Origin: Anaerolineaceae bacterium
GTDB lineage: Bacteria; Chloroflexota; Anaerolineae; Aggregatilineales; Phototrophicaceae
DNA: 64,000 bases
Direction of reading: 5' to 3'
Assembly (NCBI GenBank): GCA_020634135.1
Contig: JACKCG010000009.1
Coordinates: 1 to 64,000 of the forward strand
The position numbers and the translations under genes were made by a program. Below, piece after piece: positions 45,140 through 53,854 of the stretch (its first letter is position 1; each line of letters begins with the position of its first letter). The notes below the pieces were generated by a model, which did no database searches, was not told the origin of the DNA, and was given only the letters and a program-made list of their open reading frames with translations.

Positions 45140-46483
45140 CTACCCATCCACGCAGTTGAACGACGCGAGGAAGGGTTCACTCGTATGCCCGGATTCGTCG
45201 GTGACGGTCATCCACCACTGGATCGGGCCGATGAAATTGGCGCTCCCCAGATTACAGGAGACATCCCACGAGAGGACGCCGCTGCTGTAATCGCCGGCGA
45301 GCAGGGTGGGCGGCTCGGTGACGCTGCCTTCCCACTGACCCTGGGCGGCATAGTGAAACTCGACATCCATCCGCGTGATCGGATCGCCATCCGGGTTGAC
45401 AAAATAGGCCGGGCAGCTGGTGTCGCCCGTGCCGGAGATCACCGAGCATTCATACACGCCGATAATCTGCGGGATTTCCAGGTTAAGCGGCGCTGTGGGG
45501 TCTACGGCTTCCGGCAGGAGGGAGACAGGCAGGGCCGCCACATCTTCGGCGCTGTAGGATTCGACATGCAGTATTTCGTTGGGAACATTATCCTCGAAGA
45601 GCGGAATGCGGACTCGTGTCCCCGCCGGAACATTCATGGTGAGGTTGGAGGCGCTCACCTGCGCCGCCCCGGAGAGCATTTCGAGCGTCAGTTCGTCGGC
45701 GCTGGAACGGACAAAAACCGTTGAATTCAGGTTGATGTGGACACCGTTGATTTGCAGCGGCACCGGGTCGGCATCCGAAGGCACCTGCATCAGGATGCCG
45801 CTGGCCGGCGATTCGGCACAGGGCGGCGCGTCCTGGTTGGTGCTGAGGGTGAAGGCCTGCATGGCTTCAAAGACGGGCGTATCCAGGCTGGCGATGGGCA
45901 GCGAACTGGAGTCACCGACCACCGTCGCGTTCAGGGCGGGTATCCAGCCGACCCGGCCATCTTCCATGACCAGGCGCAGCCAGTTGCCGGTGCAGTTACA
46001 GGCGTTGACTTTGACGACATCGCCCACTTCGAGCGAGAGCAGCGTTTCGTAGTGCGAACCCGGCCCGGCATATACCCCGGTGTCGTTCACAATCCAGACC
46101 TGCATCTCGTTGAGCGAACTGCCGGCATTATGGATTTCGACGCCGCCGAACATGGCGAAAGTCACCGGCACCCCGGCGCTGCTTTCAATCTGCATCATGG
46201 CGACGCCCCATTCACTGGTTGGCTGCCAGCCACCTACACGCAGCGCACAAACGGCTTCCAGCGGCATGATGTCGCCGGGCGTATTGAAATCGGGCGCATC
46301 TTCGCAGTTCACAATCGTATCCACACTGGCATGACCAAAACAGATTTCATTCAGCCCCAGCCCGGTACAGTTAGCTGCTGTGGTTTCGACGGCAGTCTGC
46401 ACAGCAGCCGGGCATTCCGACTGAGCCACCGCTATCAGGGGCAGCGCCAGGCACAATATCAAAACAATCACTATTGTTCGCAT
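45140..46483 (-). CDS. Secreted SH3-domain protein
   Basis: A 447-residue exported protein. The signal peptide ends near residue 20 (LPLIAVAQS). A cysteine-rich segment follows (about 22-85). A bacterial SH3 fold is visible at about 133-190 (GVYAGPGSHYETLLSLEVGD, then NWLRLVMEDGRVGWIPA). The rest is beta-rich with a FecR-like stretch (about 265-330: VRSSADELTLEMLSGAAQVS, then VPAGTRVRIP). Such proteins bind cell-wall components or sense export state; the function here is unknown. It is divergent from the lipoprotein gene at 46767. Confidence 0.78.
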   Translation of the reverse strand: MRTIVIVLILCLALPLIAVAQSECPAAVQTAVETTAANCTGLGLNEICFGHASVDTIVNCEDAPDFNTPGDIMPLEAVCALRVGGWQPTSEWGVAMMQIESSAGVPVTFAMFGGVEIHNAGSSLNEMQVWIVNDTGVYAGPGSHYETLLSLEVGDVVKVNACNCTGNWLRLVMEDGRVGWIPALNATVVGDSSSLPIASLDTPVFEAMQAFTLSTNQDAPPCAESPASGILMQVPSDADPVPLQINGVHINLNSTVFVRSSADELTLEMLSGAAQVSASNLTMNVPAGTRVRIPLFEDNVPNEILHVESYSAEDVAALPVSLLPEAVDPTAPLNLEIPQIIGVYECSVISGTGDTSCPAYFVNPDGDPITRMDVEFHYAAQGQWEGSVTEPPTLLAGDYSSGVLSWDVSCNLGSANFIGPIQWWMTVTDESGHTSEPFLASFNCVDG

Positions 46484-46609
46484 GATTTTTCTCCAGACCT
46501 TTTCCTAGCTTTTCTAATAGTGTGACTGAATTTGACAGGCCGGTATAGTGACGATTGGCATTCCTAAATTTGATGTTTTTCCGTTTCGGTCAGTGTGACA
46601 CGATGAAAA

Positions 46610-46637
46610 TTGTATTGACTATATTAATGGTTATACA
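46610..46637 (+). promoter_or_regulatory. Candidate promoter for the lipoprotein gene
   Basis: TTGTAT (46610-46615), a 16-nt spacer and TATACA (46632-46637), in an AT-rich divergent intergenic region, about 130 nt before the ATG at 46767. Confidence 0.4.
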
Positions 46638-46766
46638 CTACCATAAGCGGCACTTATACAAAATGAATGCCGGTGGTGCAAAAAACAATCGGCCACTAGA
46701 ATGAGAATGATCTATACTGCCTGTTCTGGAATTGATCTGAAGTTGAATGGAACACGTGAACACACC

Positions 46767-47588
46767 ATGATTGTGCTGACTTCCCGTAAATCCGGCATCC
46801 TGCTGGCGCTCCTGATCCTGCTGCTGGCGGGCTGCAACAGCCAGCGCGGGCAGGGATTGGAAACGATCCCCACTCTGGCCGAGTTTGACCCGCTGGCAAC
46901 AGCCCAGTACCTTACAGAAAACGCGCCGCCGCCCGAATACCGGAACGCGGTGGCTTTCCCGCAGGTGGATAGCGGGCTGAATCTGCTTCCCGGTTGGCGA
47001 TATGTGGTGCAGCTTGAATTCGAGGGCGTTTTCGCCGGGACGACCACCGCAGCCTTTGCCAACGCCACCGCCGAAGTCTGGTTCAACCAGCTTGGTTCCG
47101 GGCGGCGGGTGCTGGTGACGACCACCGGAGAACTGTTGGGGCGAGAAGATAACGCCTTTGAAGCGGTACGCCTGGGGCCGGATGCCTTCCTGGTGCGCGA
47201 TGGCGTGTGCCTGGGCGCTGCCGGGGAAGACGCCGCCACCGCCGCCGACCTGCGAGCCGGGCTGCTGGTGGGCGGGGCCAGTACCGCCCAACCTACCGGG
47301 CTGCGGGCAACCATCAACGGGCAGGATGCCTGGCAGTACCGGTTTAGCGCCGCCGACCTCAACCTGCCGTCTATCAGACTGGTGGACGAGGGGCAGCTTA
47401 CGCTGGAAGGTGGGGAAATGTGGGTTGCGCCGGAACATAACGCCGTGATTCGTTTTTATGTAAACCTGGACGTGAACAACGCCGTGATTTTTGACCGGCA
47501 GCTCCCGGTGAGCGGGCAGGTACTGCTGCGCTATGACCTGTTCGATATTGGCGTCGTGCCGAATATTACTGTGCCATTCGGGTGCTGA
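46767..47588 (+). CDS. Secreted lipoprotein of unknown function
   Basis: A 273-residue protein from ATG 46767. The signal ends in LLLAGC with lipidated Cys23. The mature part has no metal site or catalytic motif and is rich in beta-type alternation. I do not recognise a family. A start at 46701 would place an unusual 22-residue polar stretch before the signal, so the downstream ATG is preferred. It is followed after 70 nt by a small monooxygenase-like gene. Confidence 0.75.
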   Translation: MIVLTSRKSGILLALLILLLAGCNSQRGQGLETIPTLAEFDPLATAQYLTENAPPPEYRNAVAFPQVDSGLNLLPGWRYVVQLEFEGVFAGTTTAAFANATAEVWFNQLGSGRRVLVTTTGELLGREDNAFEAVRLGPDAFLVRDGVCLGAAGEDAATAADLRAGLLVGGASTAQPTGLRATINGQDAWQYRFSAADLNLPSIRLVDEGQLTLEGGEMWVAPEHNAVIRFYVNLDVNNAVIFDRQLPVSGQVLLRYDLFDIGVVPNITVPFGC

Positions 47589-47658
47589 GTAAAAAGCGCC
47601 GCGTGGCTACGGATTTGCTTCCTGCCTGCGTCGTCACGCTGGATACGGAAACACCATC

Positions 47659-47970
47659 ATGATTCTAGAGGCTGCCTATCTATCCGTCATTCCCGGTCAG
47701 GAAGCTGCATTCGAGGCAGCTTTCCGGCAGGCATCATCCATTATCCAGGCGTCGCCAGGCTATGTGTCGCACGAACTCCAGCGGTGCATCGAGACACCGG
47801 AGAGGTATTTACTCCTGGTGCGCTGGCAAACGCTCGAAAATCACACGGTAGACTTCAGAGGTTCAGCGCCTTACCAGGAATGGAAGCGGCTGCTGCATCA
47901 TTTCTACGACCCATTCCCGGTTGTGGAACATTTCGAGGCGATTTACACCTTCCCGGACTCAGCAACCTGA
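47659..47970 (+). CDS. Antibiotic biosynthesis monooxygenase (ABM)-domain protein
   Basis: A 103-residue ferredoxin-like fold protein. The ABM pattern is IPGQEAAFEAAFRQASSIIQ, then GYVSHELQRCIETPERYLLL and VRWQTLENHTVDFRGS. These small dimeric proteins oxidise aromatic or quinone substrates without cofactors, or act as heme-degrading relatives. Substrate unknown. Short intergenic structured elements follow. Confidence 0.85.
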   Translation: MILEAAYLSVIPGQEAAFEAAFRQASSIIQASPGYVSHELQRCIETPERYLLLVRWQTLENHTVDFRGSAPYQEWKRLLHHFYDPFPVVEHFEAIYTFPDSAT

Positions 47971-47996
47971 GTGCGTCGGAAGGGGCGTAGTAGTAC

Positions 47997-48027
47997 AAGG
48001 GGCGAGTTGTGGTTAAACCCGCCCCTT
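47997..48027. repeat. Palindromic repeat, terminator-like
   Basis: AAGGGGCGAGTT and AACCCGCCCCTT form a 12-bp arm pair with one mismatch around a short GTGGTTA loop. It is one of the G/C palindromes scattered through this window and may terminate the ABM transcript. Confidence 0.55.
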
Positions 48028-48040
48028 TGTGGTTGAGAGG

Positions 48041-48117
48041 ACGACACTTCTTAAAATGGATGGTACTTTCTCCCCTACCATCCGCCGATTTGAGGGAGTA
48101 ATAGGGGAAAGTGTCGT
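48041..48117. repeat. Structured intergenic element with nested inverted repeats
   Basis: An outer perfect 9-bp stem joins ACGACACTT (48041-48049) with AAGTGTCGT (48109-48117). Inside, GGATGG (48058-48063) pairs with CCATCC (48078-48083), and CTCCCCTA can alternatively pair with TAGGGGA. It sits between convergent genes and may be a bidirectional terminator or a small mobile repeat. Confidence 0.5.
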
Positions 48118-48143
48118 GCAGTAACCCTTTGTGGTGAGGGTAG

Positions 48144-51100
48144 CTACTTCATCGTGACCGAGCCGATCATCGCCATGAGCGTCGCTTCATATTCGCCCAT
48201 TTCCCCTGGCGCAGCCGTCGCCCGGAATAAGACTATGCCGCTGCCGGTTTCCACCAGCACCCTGATGATGTCCCGATCTTCCAGTGAGGCCGCGCCCATC
48301 CGTGCATCCATACCGTTGATGGTGATTTCTGTGACTTCACCCACGTCATTCAACAGGGCGGTAGGAGTCAGCGCTGTGACCGCATCATCCAGTGTTTCCG
48401 CCACCGAATTAATGACCGACGAGGTATAGATAATCACATGGAACTGCCCGGAAGGTGGCGGCAGGCTGTCGCCCAGCCCTTCGACCATCGTCTGGAAGGC
48501 GGACGGGCTGTTTGCCAGGCCGATAATATCCGCCGAAGCCTCGACGCCAAACCAGCCATCGGGATAGTTGAGCGTGATACCGCTTTCCGTGCCGACCAGC
48601 GTTTGCGCCAGTTCGAGCGCCGGGGCGCCGCTTTCCGCGCTGCCGCTGCTCGTGCTGCCGCTGTCACCGCCGCCGAGCAGACCCGGCAGTTCGGCCAGAC
48701 GCGCCGCGACTTCTTCCGGCAGGCTGCCGCCGGATTTATTGACAATCGCTTCGACCTGCTGGAAATCCGCCAGCGCTTCCTGATAGCGGCCCAAGAGGTA
48801 GTAGGACTCGCCACGCACCATGAGGGCGTCCCCATCGCCCGGTCTGAGCGCGAGCGCGGTTTCGGCTTCTGCCAGGCCGTCTTCCGGGCGGCCCTGGAGG
48901 TTGTAGACATACCCCCGGTTGGCATACGGAATCGGGTTTTCCGGGTATAGTTCGAGCGCCCTTTCAATGTCGGCCAGCGCCGCGTCGTATTCGCCCAGTT
49001 TGGCGTATACGTAAGCGCGTGAGGTATATGCACCCGGACTGAAGGGGTTGAACACCAGCGAGCAGTTATACGCATCCAGCGCGGCCTGGTAGTCCTTGTC
49101 CCCCAGTGCCTGCCCCGCCTGCCCGTTATAGTCACGCGCTGAACTGATGACATCGCCGATCACGGCCTGATTATCGCAGATAAACGCGCCGGTGATGGAT
49201 TTACCGGTGATGGCTTCCAGTTCCTCTACACTTGCCAGCATTTGCGGCGTGAGTCCCGTCCGCCCGCGCGCGGCGCTTGTCAACATTTCGAAGGCCAGTA
49301 CCGCATCGTCGTACTGCCCTAGTTCGGTGAGCGCGATGCCCAGGCCGTAGTACAGGCCGGCTGGGACACTGCGGGCATAGTTGATCGCCAGGACATAATC
49401 GTAAAATGCTTCCTGGTACTTTCCTAAGCGGATATACAGTTCGGCGCGGTTGGAGCGCGGGAAGGCGTTGGTCGAATCTATCTCTATCGCCTGGGCATAG
49501 TCGCGCAGGGCGGCGTTCCAGTTGCCCAACTGGTAGAGCACAAAGCCCCGGTCACTATAGGACATGCTGTTTTCCGGCTCATTCTGTACCGCGCACTCAA
49601 AAACCGGCAGCGCCGCCGCTGCCCCGCTGTTCTGGAGTGTCTGCGCCCCGGTCTGTGACAGGGCGTCCTGCGTAAAAGATGGGTCGCAGTTGCTCAGGTC
49701 GAGATTGATCTGCGCTTCAAGGTTGGTGATGAGTTGGAGAACATCCGGGTGGGCGTCACTGCCGCGAATTGCCACATATCTCTGGAAGGAAGCCAGCGCA
49801 TCCTCAAGCTGCTCAAGCTGGTAGTAGGCTTCTCCCAGGCCATCGGCGGCGGCGTAGTTATCCGGGTTGATTTCCAACGCCTTCAGGAAGTCCGGGACGG
49901 ACAGTTCCGGCTGGCGCAGATTGTTGTAGGCATAGCCGCGATTGTTGTAGATAGTCGCATTGTTGGGGTCAAATGCGAGGGCGCGGGTATAGTCGGCAAC
50001 CGCCGATTCGTTATCGCCCAGACGAGTATTCGCCAGCCCGCGATTGACCAGTAAGACCGGGTTATCGGGTTCAATTTCCAGCATACAGGTATAGGTTGCG
50101 GCCATCCCGGTGAAGTCGCGCGCTTCCATCTGGGCATCGGCCTGCGTCCGGTAGTCGGCCAGCGGGACTGTCAGGTCACATTCATCCGTTGTTGTGGTAG
50201 TCACGGTTGTGGTCTGTGACTGAAGTTCGGCAATCCGCTGCGTGACGAAATCCTCCGGCGTGTTGACGAGGGCGGCATACGCCTGGTAATCCGCCAGCGC
50301 CTCAGCGCCGCGTCCCAGGGCATAGTAGGCATCGGCGCGCCCGACCAGCGATTGGACATAGTTCGGGGAAATTCGCAGCGACTCATTGAAATCAGCTATC
50401 GCCAGTTCGTATTCTTCCAGGCGGGAATAGAGATAACCCCGGTTGTTATAAGGGCGGTCATAGTTCGGGTCCATGTCAATCGCTTTGGCGAAGTCGGCAA
50501 AGGCTTCATCGTCGTTGCCCATGAAATAATGCGTCATACCCCGGTCATTATAGGTAATCGGAGAAAGTTCGGGGTTCAGCTCCAGCGCACGGTTATAGTC
50601 CGTCAGGGCCTGTTCATACTGCTGGCGGTTGATGAAGATAAAACCGCGATTGCTGTAAGCGGCGGCCAGTGTTGGGTCGAGGGTGATCGCCTGGTTGTAG
50701 TCTTTGAGCGCCTCTTCGTGCCGCCCGGAATCCATGTAGGACAACCCGCGCTCGTTGTAGTTTCTGGCGTTATCGGGCTGGAGGCGGATTGCCTCGGTGT
50801 AGTCGGCTACCGAATCATCATACTGGCCGAGCCGGTAGTACAGATTGCCGCGATTCTGGTAGGCTGTGATGTAGGTTGGGTCGAGCGTGATCGCCTGGTT
50901 ATAGGCGGCCAGGGCTTCGTCGGCATTTCCCAGGCGGACGTTCACAAAACCGATGTTGTTGTGGTTTACGGGGTCTTGCGGGTCCAGCTCGGCCACACAC
51001 AGCAGGTTATCGAGCGTGGCTTGCAGGTCTCCCTGGTTGAAAGATGCGTTCGCACGGTCACGATAATTGGCGGCGGTCAGGGTTGGGTCGCAGGTCGGCC

Positions 51101-51191
51101 CTTGTTGGGCCAGCAGCGGCGAGGCCACCCCCACCAGCAGAATCAATATGCCCAGCATTGGAATCATGCGCGGGCGTTTCCAAATAAACAT
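48144..51191 (-). CDS. Secreted TPR-repeat protein with cysteine-bracketed modules
   Basis: A 1015-residue exported protein. ATG 51191 is fixed by GGAGGAG eight nt upstream; the signal peptide ends near SPLLAQ. Four TPR blocks follow, each opened by Cys-Asp and closed about one TPR later by a second Cys. The spacing is C-x30-C in the first three blocks and C-x37-C in the fourth, which suggests a disulfide capping each block. TPR helices with the N-x-A-x-Y/G-x-A-Y-x-x-A pattern fill most of the chain. The last 150 residues form a separate domain (LNYPDGWFGVEASADIIG). It probably assembles extracytoplasmic complexes. Confidence 0.85.
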   Translation of the reverse strand: MFIWKRPRMIPMLGILILLVGVASPLLAQQGPTCDPTLTAANYRDRANASFNQGDLQATLDNLLCVAELDPQDPVNHNNIGFVNVRLGNADEALAAYNQAITLDPTYITAYQNRGNLYYRLGQYDDSVADYTEAIRLQPDNARNYNERGLSYMDSGRHEEALKDYNQAITLDPTLAAAYSNRGFIFINRQQYEQALTDYNRALELNPELSPITYNDRGMTHYFMGNDDEAFADFAKAIDMDPNYDRPYNNRGYLYSRLEEYELAIADFNESLRISPNYVQSLVGRADAYYALGRGAEALADYQAYAALVNTPEDFVTQRIAELQSQTTTVTTTTTDECDLTVPLADYRTQADAQMEARDFTGMAATYTCMLEIEPDNPVLLVNRGLANTRLGDNESAVADYTRALAFDPNNATIYNNRGYAYNNLRQPELSVPDFLKALEINPDNYAAADGLGEAYYQLEQLEDALASFQRYVAIRGSDAHPDVLQLITNLEAQINLDLSNCDPSFTQDALSQTGAQTLQNSGAAAALPVFECAVQNEPENSMSYSDRGFVLYQLGNWNAALRDYAQAIEIDSTNAFPRSNRAELYIRLGKYQEAFYDYVLAINYARSVPAGLYYGLGIALTELGQYDDAVLAFEMLTSAARGRTGLTPQMLASVEELEAITGKSITGAFICDNQAVIGDVISSARDYNGQAGQALGDKDYQAALDAYNCSLVFNPFSPGAYTSRAYVYAKLGEYDAALADIERALELYPENPIPYANRGYVYNLQGRPEDGLAEAETALALRPGDGDALMVRGESYYLLGRYQEALADFQQVEAIVNKSGGSLPEEVAARLAELPGLLGGGDSGSTSSGSAESGAPALELAQTLVGTESGITLNYPDGWFGVEASADIIGLANSPSAFQTMVEGLGDSLPPPSGQFHVIIYTSSVINSVAETLDDAVTALTPTALLNDVGEVTEITINGMDARMGAASLEDRDIIRVLVETGSGIVLFRATAAPGEMGEYEATLMAMIGSVTMK

Positions 51192-51364
51192 GCGGTATTC
51201 TCCTCCGGAACTTGTCATGGTGTAGTAAAACAAGGGGTATGGATGTTAGCTCGGTTAATAGCGAGTATAGGAAAAGACAGAATTTGATGCGAATCAAAAA
51301 CACCCTGAACCCACCCTCATCCTCAGGGATTTCTTAGGGGAAAACAAGTTTTTGTTATATATTT

Positions 51365-52447
51365 TTATACGAGTTTATCGGATTTTTTATGGATCAGATC
51401 GTGGGCGGCCTGGGCCAGCCGGGCAATCATCGGGCCGAAAGCCTCAAACCGCTGATCCTGAGTCTGGCCGCGCTTATAGCGAATGTAGATTTGCGCCACG
51501 ATGACCGCCAGCCGGTACAATCCCAGGGCGTGGTAAAAAGTGATGTGTGACACATCACGCCCGCTTTTTTCGGCATACCGCTGCACCAGTTCAGCCCGTG
51601 TGAAAAAGCGGCTGTCGCCCACCGGCATCATGGCCGCCATGTGCAGATAAGGCGGGTCATCCGGCTCGGTCCAGTAGGTGAGCATCGCCCCCAGGTCGGA
51701 AAGCGGGTCGCCCAACGTACACATATCCCAATCGAAAATAGCCACCATCTGGCCGGGGTTATCCGCCGCCAGCATGACGTTATCCAGCTTGTAGTCGTTG
51801 TGAACCAGGGTCGGCGTGCCGTCCGGGGGCAGGTTGTCTCCCAGCCAGGCGAACACGGCGTCCATGTGTGGCACGTCTTCGGTTTTGGCGTTTTCCCAGC
51901 GTTTGTTCCACCCGGCGACCTGACGGGCGATGAAGCCTGCGGGTTTGCCCAGGTCGTCCAGTCCCAGCGCGGCGTAGTCTACACGATGAAAATCCACCAG
52001 GGCATCAATGAGCGCCTCGCTCATCCGGCGCGGCGCATCAGGAAAATCGTCGTATTGAGCCGGAAGCGAACGGCGCACCACGATACCCTGCCGGCGTTCC
52101 ATCACGAAAAAAGGCGCACCGATTACCGCCGGGTCTTCACAGAAGTGGAAGGCTCGCGGCGCGAGGGGGAAGGCCTGGTGCAGCACCGACAGCACGCGGT
52201 ATTCGCGCCCCATGTCATGGGCGGATGGCGCAACCGGCCCAAGCGGGGGACGCCGCAGCACGTACTGGTGGCTGCCATAGTCGAGCAGATAGGTGAGGTT
52301 GGCCGCCCCGCCGCCGAACTGCCGCACAGCCAGGGGGTGCTCGCTGCCCGTCAGTTGGCCGCGCAGGTACGACTCAAGCCGGAGTACGTCGAACTGTTCA
52401 TCCGGGCGAACCGGGATGGTATCCAGGGGTTGGGGATCGGATGGCAT
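51365..52447 (-). CDS. Aminoglycoside phosphotransferase-fold kinase (ACAD10/11-like)
   Basis: A 360-residue protein from ATG 52447 (GAGGAG seven nt upstream). Kinase-fold motifs are YVLRRPPLG (ATP lysine region), the Brenner box LVHNDYKLDNVML and the metal site AIFDWDMCTLGDPLSDLG. This subgroup is often found beside acyl-CoA dehydrogenase genes and phosphorylates 4-hydroxy-acyl chains or other small molecules. No acyl-CoA gene is nearby, so the substrate is open. Confidence 0.85.
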   Translation of the reverse strand: MPSDPQPLDTIPVRPDEQFDVLRLESYLRGQLTGSEHPLAVRQFGGGAANLTYLLDYGSHQYVLRRPPLGPVAPSAHDMGREYRVLSVLHQAFPLAPRAFHFCEDPAVIGAPFFVMERRQGIVVRRSLPAQYDDFPDAPRRMSEALIDALVDFHRVDYAALGLDDLGKPAGFIARQVAGWNKRWENAKTEDVPHMDAVFAWLGDNLPPDGTPTLVHNDYKLDNVMLAADNPGQMVAIFDWDMCTLGDPLSDLGAMLTYWTEPDDPPYLHMAAMMPVGDSRFFTRAELVQRYAEKSGRDVSHITFYHALGLYRLAVIVAQIYIRYKRGQTQDQRFEAFGPMIARLAQAAHDLIHKKSDKLV

Positions 52448-52612
52448 GGTGGCGCTCCTCAGGTGCAGGCCGCAGTATGCGATGTTAAGAAGCATAGTCT
52501 AGCGCATTTTCTACGCAAGGGCAGTATGCCGCAATTCCGCAAATATTCTGTGCAATATACACAAGAAAGTGTAAATATGAAGGAATTGGTGTCAAATCTG
52601 CCGCGATTGTAA

Positions 52613-52641
52613 TTGACTTTGCAATCTAAAGTGCCTATACT
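52613..52641 (+). promoter_or_regulatory. Strong sigma70-like promoter for a short transcript
   Basis: TTGACT (52613-52618), a 17-nt spacer and TATACT (52636-52641). Each box matches the sigma70 consensus at five of six positions with optimal spacing. It points towards the hairpin and terminator at 52664-52756. Confidence 0.55.
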
Positions 52642-52647
52642 GATGAA

Positions 52648-52756
52648 TAGAATATTAAAAATTGGTGTGGGAAATATTAAAACAACTCATTTAATAAATT
52701 TTTAGCCCACACCACGCCTTAACACACCGTACTAAACCCAGTACGGTGTTTTTTTG
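52648..52756 (+). ncRNA. Candidate small RNA or attenuated leader
   Basis: A transcript from the promoter at 52613-52641 would start near 52648 and end after the terminator at about 52756, giving roughly 110 nt. It would fold into a stem GGTGTGGG (52664-52671) with CCCACACC (52706-52713), extended by AT pairing, followed by the terminator stem. It lies between the divergent phosphotransferase and TPR genes. A 20-codon frame (52643-52705) overlaps it but has no ribosome binding site and its ATG precedes the predicted start. It could be a free sRNA or a leader of the TPR gene at 52857. Confidence 0.45.
52724..52756 (+). terminator. Perfect intrinsic terminator
   Basis: ACACCGTACT (52724-52733), a six-base loop and AGTACGGTGT (52740-52749) form a perfect 10-bp stem followed by TTTTTT. 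No plus-strand protein gene lies immediately upstream, so it must end a non-coding or leader transcript. Confidence 0.88.
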
Positions 52757-52856
52757 CTTCCGTCCGAAAATTTACTTGAAAATGCCATGTCTATCCAGCG
52801 GATTAATACTATACTGGTAAATAGATGCTCGCGTGCGGAAGAAAGAACAGCGATCT

Positions 52857-53813
52857 ATGGACAACATGGCTGACCAGGCCCAACTGCTGCGCCAGACTCG
52901 TCTGGCTTTGCAAGAGAATAATTTTAAGGAGGCTATTCGCTGCCTCAAACAAGCTGCCAAACTCGCCCGTGATGCGGGCGACGCGGCCTCCGAAGGGCGG
53001 CATCTGGGCAACCTGGCGCTCATCTATTACCGCACCCAGCAGCCAGAAAAAGCACTGGGAGCATTCCAGAAGGCGCTGGCAAGCGCCCGCGCCGATGCGG
53101 ATCGTCTGACCGAGGATGGTATCCTGGGGAATATGGGCAACATCCTGCGGGAAATCGGGCGGTACGATGATGCCATTACGCACCTAAACCAGGCGCTGCT
53201 GATCGCCCAGGAGATTGGTGATGTGCGCGGGCGGGGCATCTGGCTTTCAAACCTGGGGCTGGTGTACGACGATGTGAAGCAGCCCGCTAAGGCGATTGAC
53301 TTCCACCGGGAGGCGGTCAGTGTGGCGCGGCTGATTCATGACCAGCGCGGGCTGGCATCCCGGTTGGCGAACCTGGGCAACAGTTATGTGATGCTCGGCA
53401 ATACTACCGAGGCGCTCAAGTGCTTCCTTGAGACGGTTGCCGTGTATAAATCGTTGGGCGACCTGGCCGAAGCCGCGCTGCGGCAGGGTATTATCGGGAA
53501 CATCTATAATGAACTGGGGCGGAACTCCCCCTCACACGAGGAAGCCACGATTTGTTACGGGCTGGCGGCGGATGCCTACCGTGAAACCCTGATTCTGGCG
53601 CAGGAATTAAATGACGTTGCGACGCAGGCCGAACTCCTGAGCAGCCTGGGGAACGTATTCGGGAACATGGGCAACTACGACCAGGCGCTGACGCATTTCC
53701 GCGATGCGTACCAGTTGTTCCACCGGCTGGGCTTGCATGACCGGCTGCCCCATCTTCAGGGCAATATCAATCTGGCGGAGGATTTTCGTCGCCAGCAGCA
53801 GGACAGCCACTGA
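52857..53813 (+). CDS. Cytoplasmic TPR-repeat protein
   Basis: A 318-residue protein made almost entirely of about seven TPR helical pairs, for example EGRHLGNLALIYYRTQQPEK, GILGNMGNILREIGRYDDAI and AELLSSLGNVFGNMGNYDQA. No signal peptide or enzyme domain is seen, so it is likely a soluble scaffold. ATG 52857 is chosen; an in-frame GTG at 52833 is possible. Its 5' region contains a complete intrinsic terminator 100 nt upstream, implying either an independent upstream transcript or attenuation. Confidence 0.82.
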   Translation: MDNMADQAQLLRQTRLALQENNFKEAIRCLKQAAKLARDAGDAASEGRHLGNLALIYYRTQQPEKALGAFQKALASARADADRLTEDGILGNMGNILREIGRYDDAITHLNQALLIAQEIGDVRGRGIWLSNLGLVYDDVKQPAKAIDFHREAVSVARLIHDQRGLASRLANLGNSYVMLGNTTEALKCFLETVAVYKSLGDLAEAALRQGIIGNIYNELGRNSPSHEEATICYGLAADAYRETLILAQELNDVATQAELLSSLGNVFGNMGNYDQALTHFRDAYQLFHRLGLHDRLPHLQGNINLAEDFRRQQQDSH

Positions 53814-53854
53814 AAGCAGGATGTGCCATTCGGCGCAGGTTGATCGTGAATTCC

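Noticed and set aside
52643..52705. 20-codon frame before the terminator, possible leader peptide
   Set aside because: No ribosome binding site, and its ATG precedes the predicted transcript start; probably chance.
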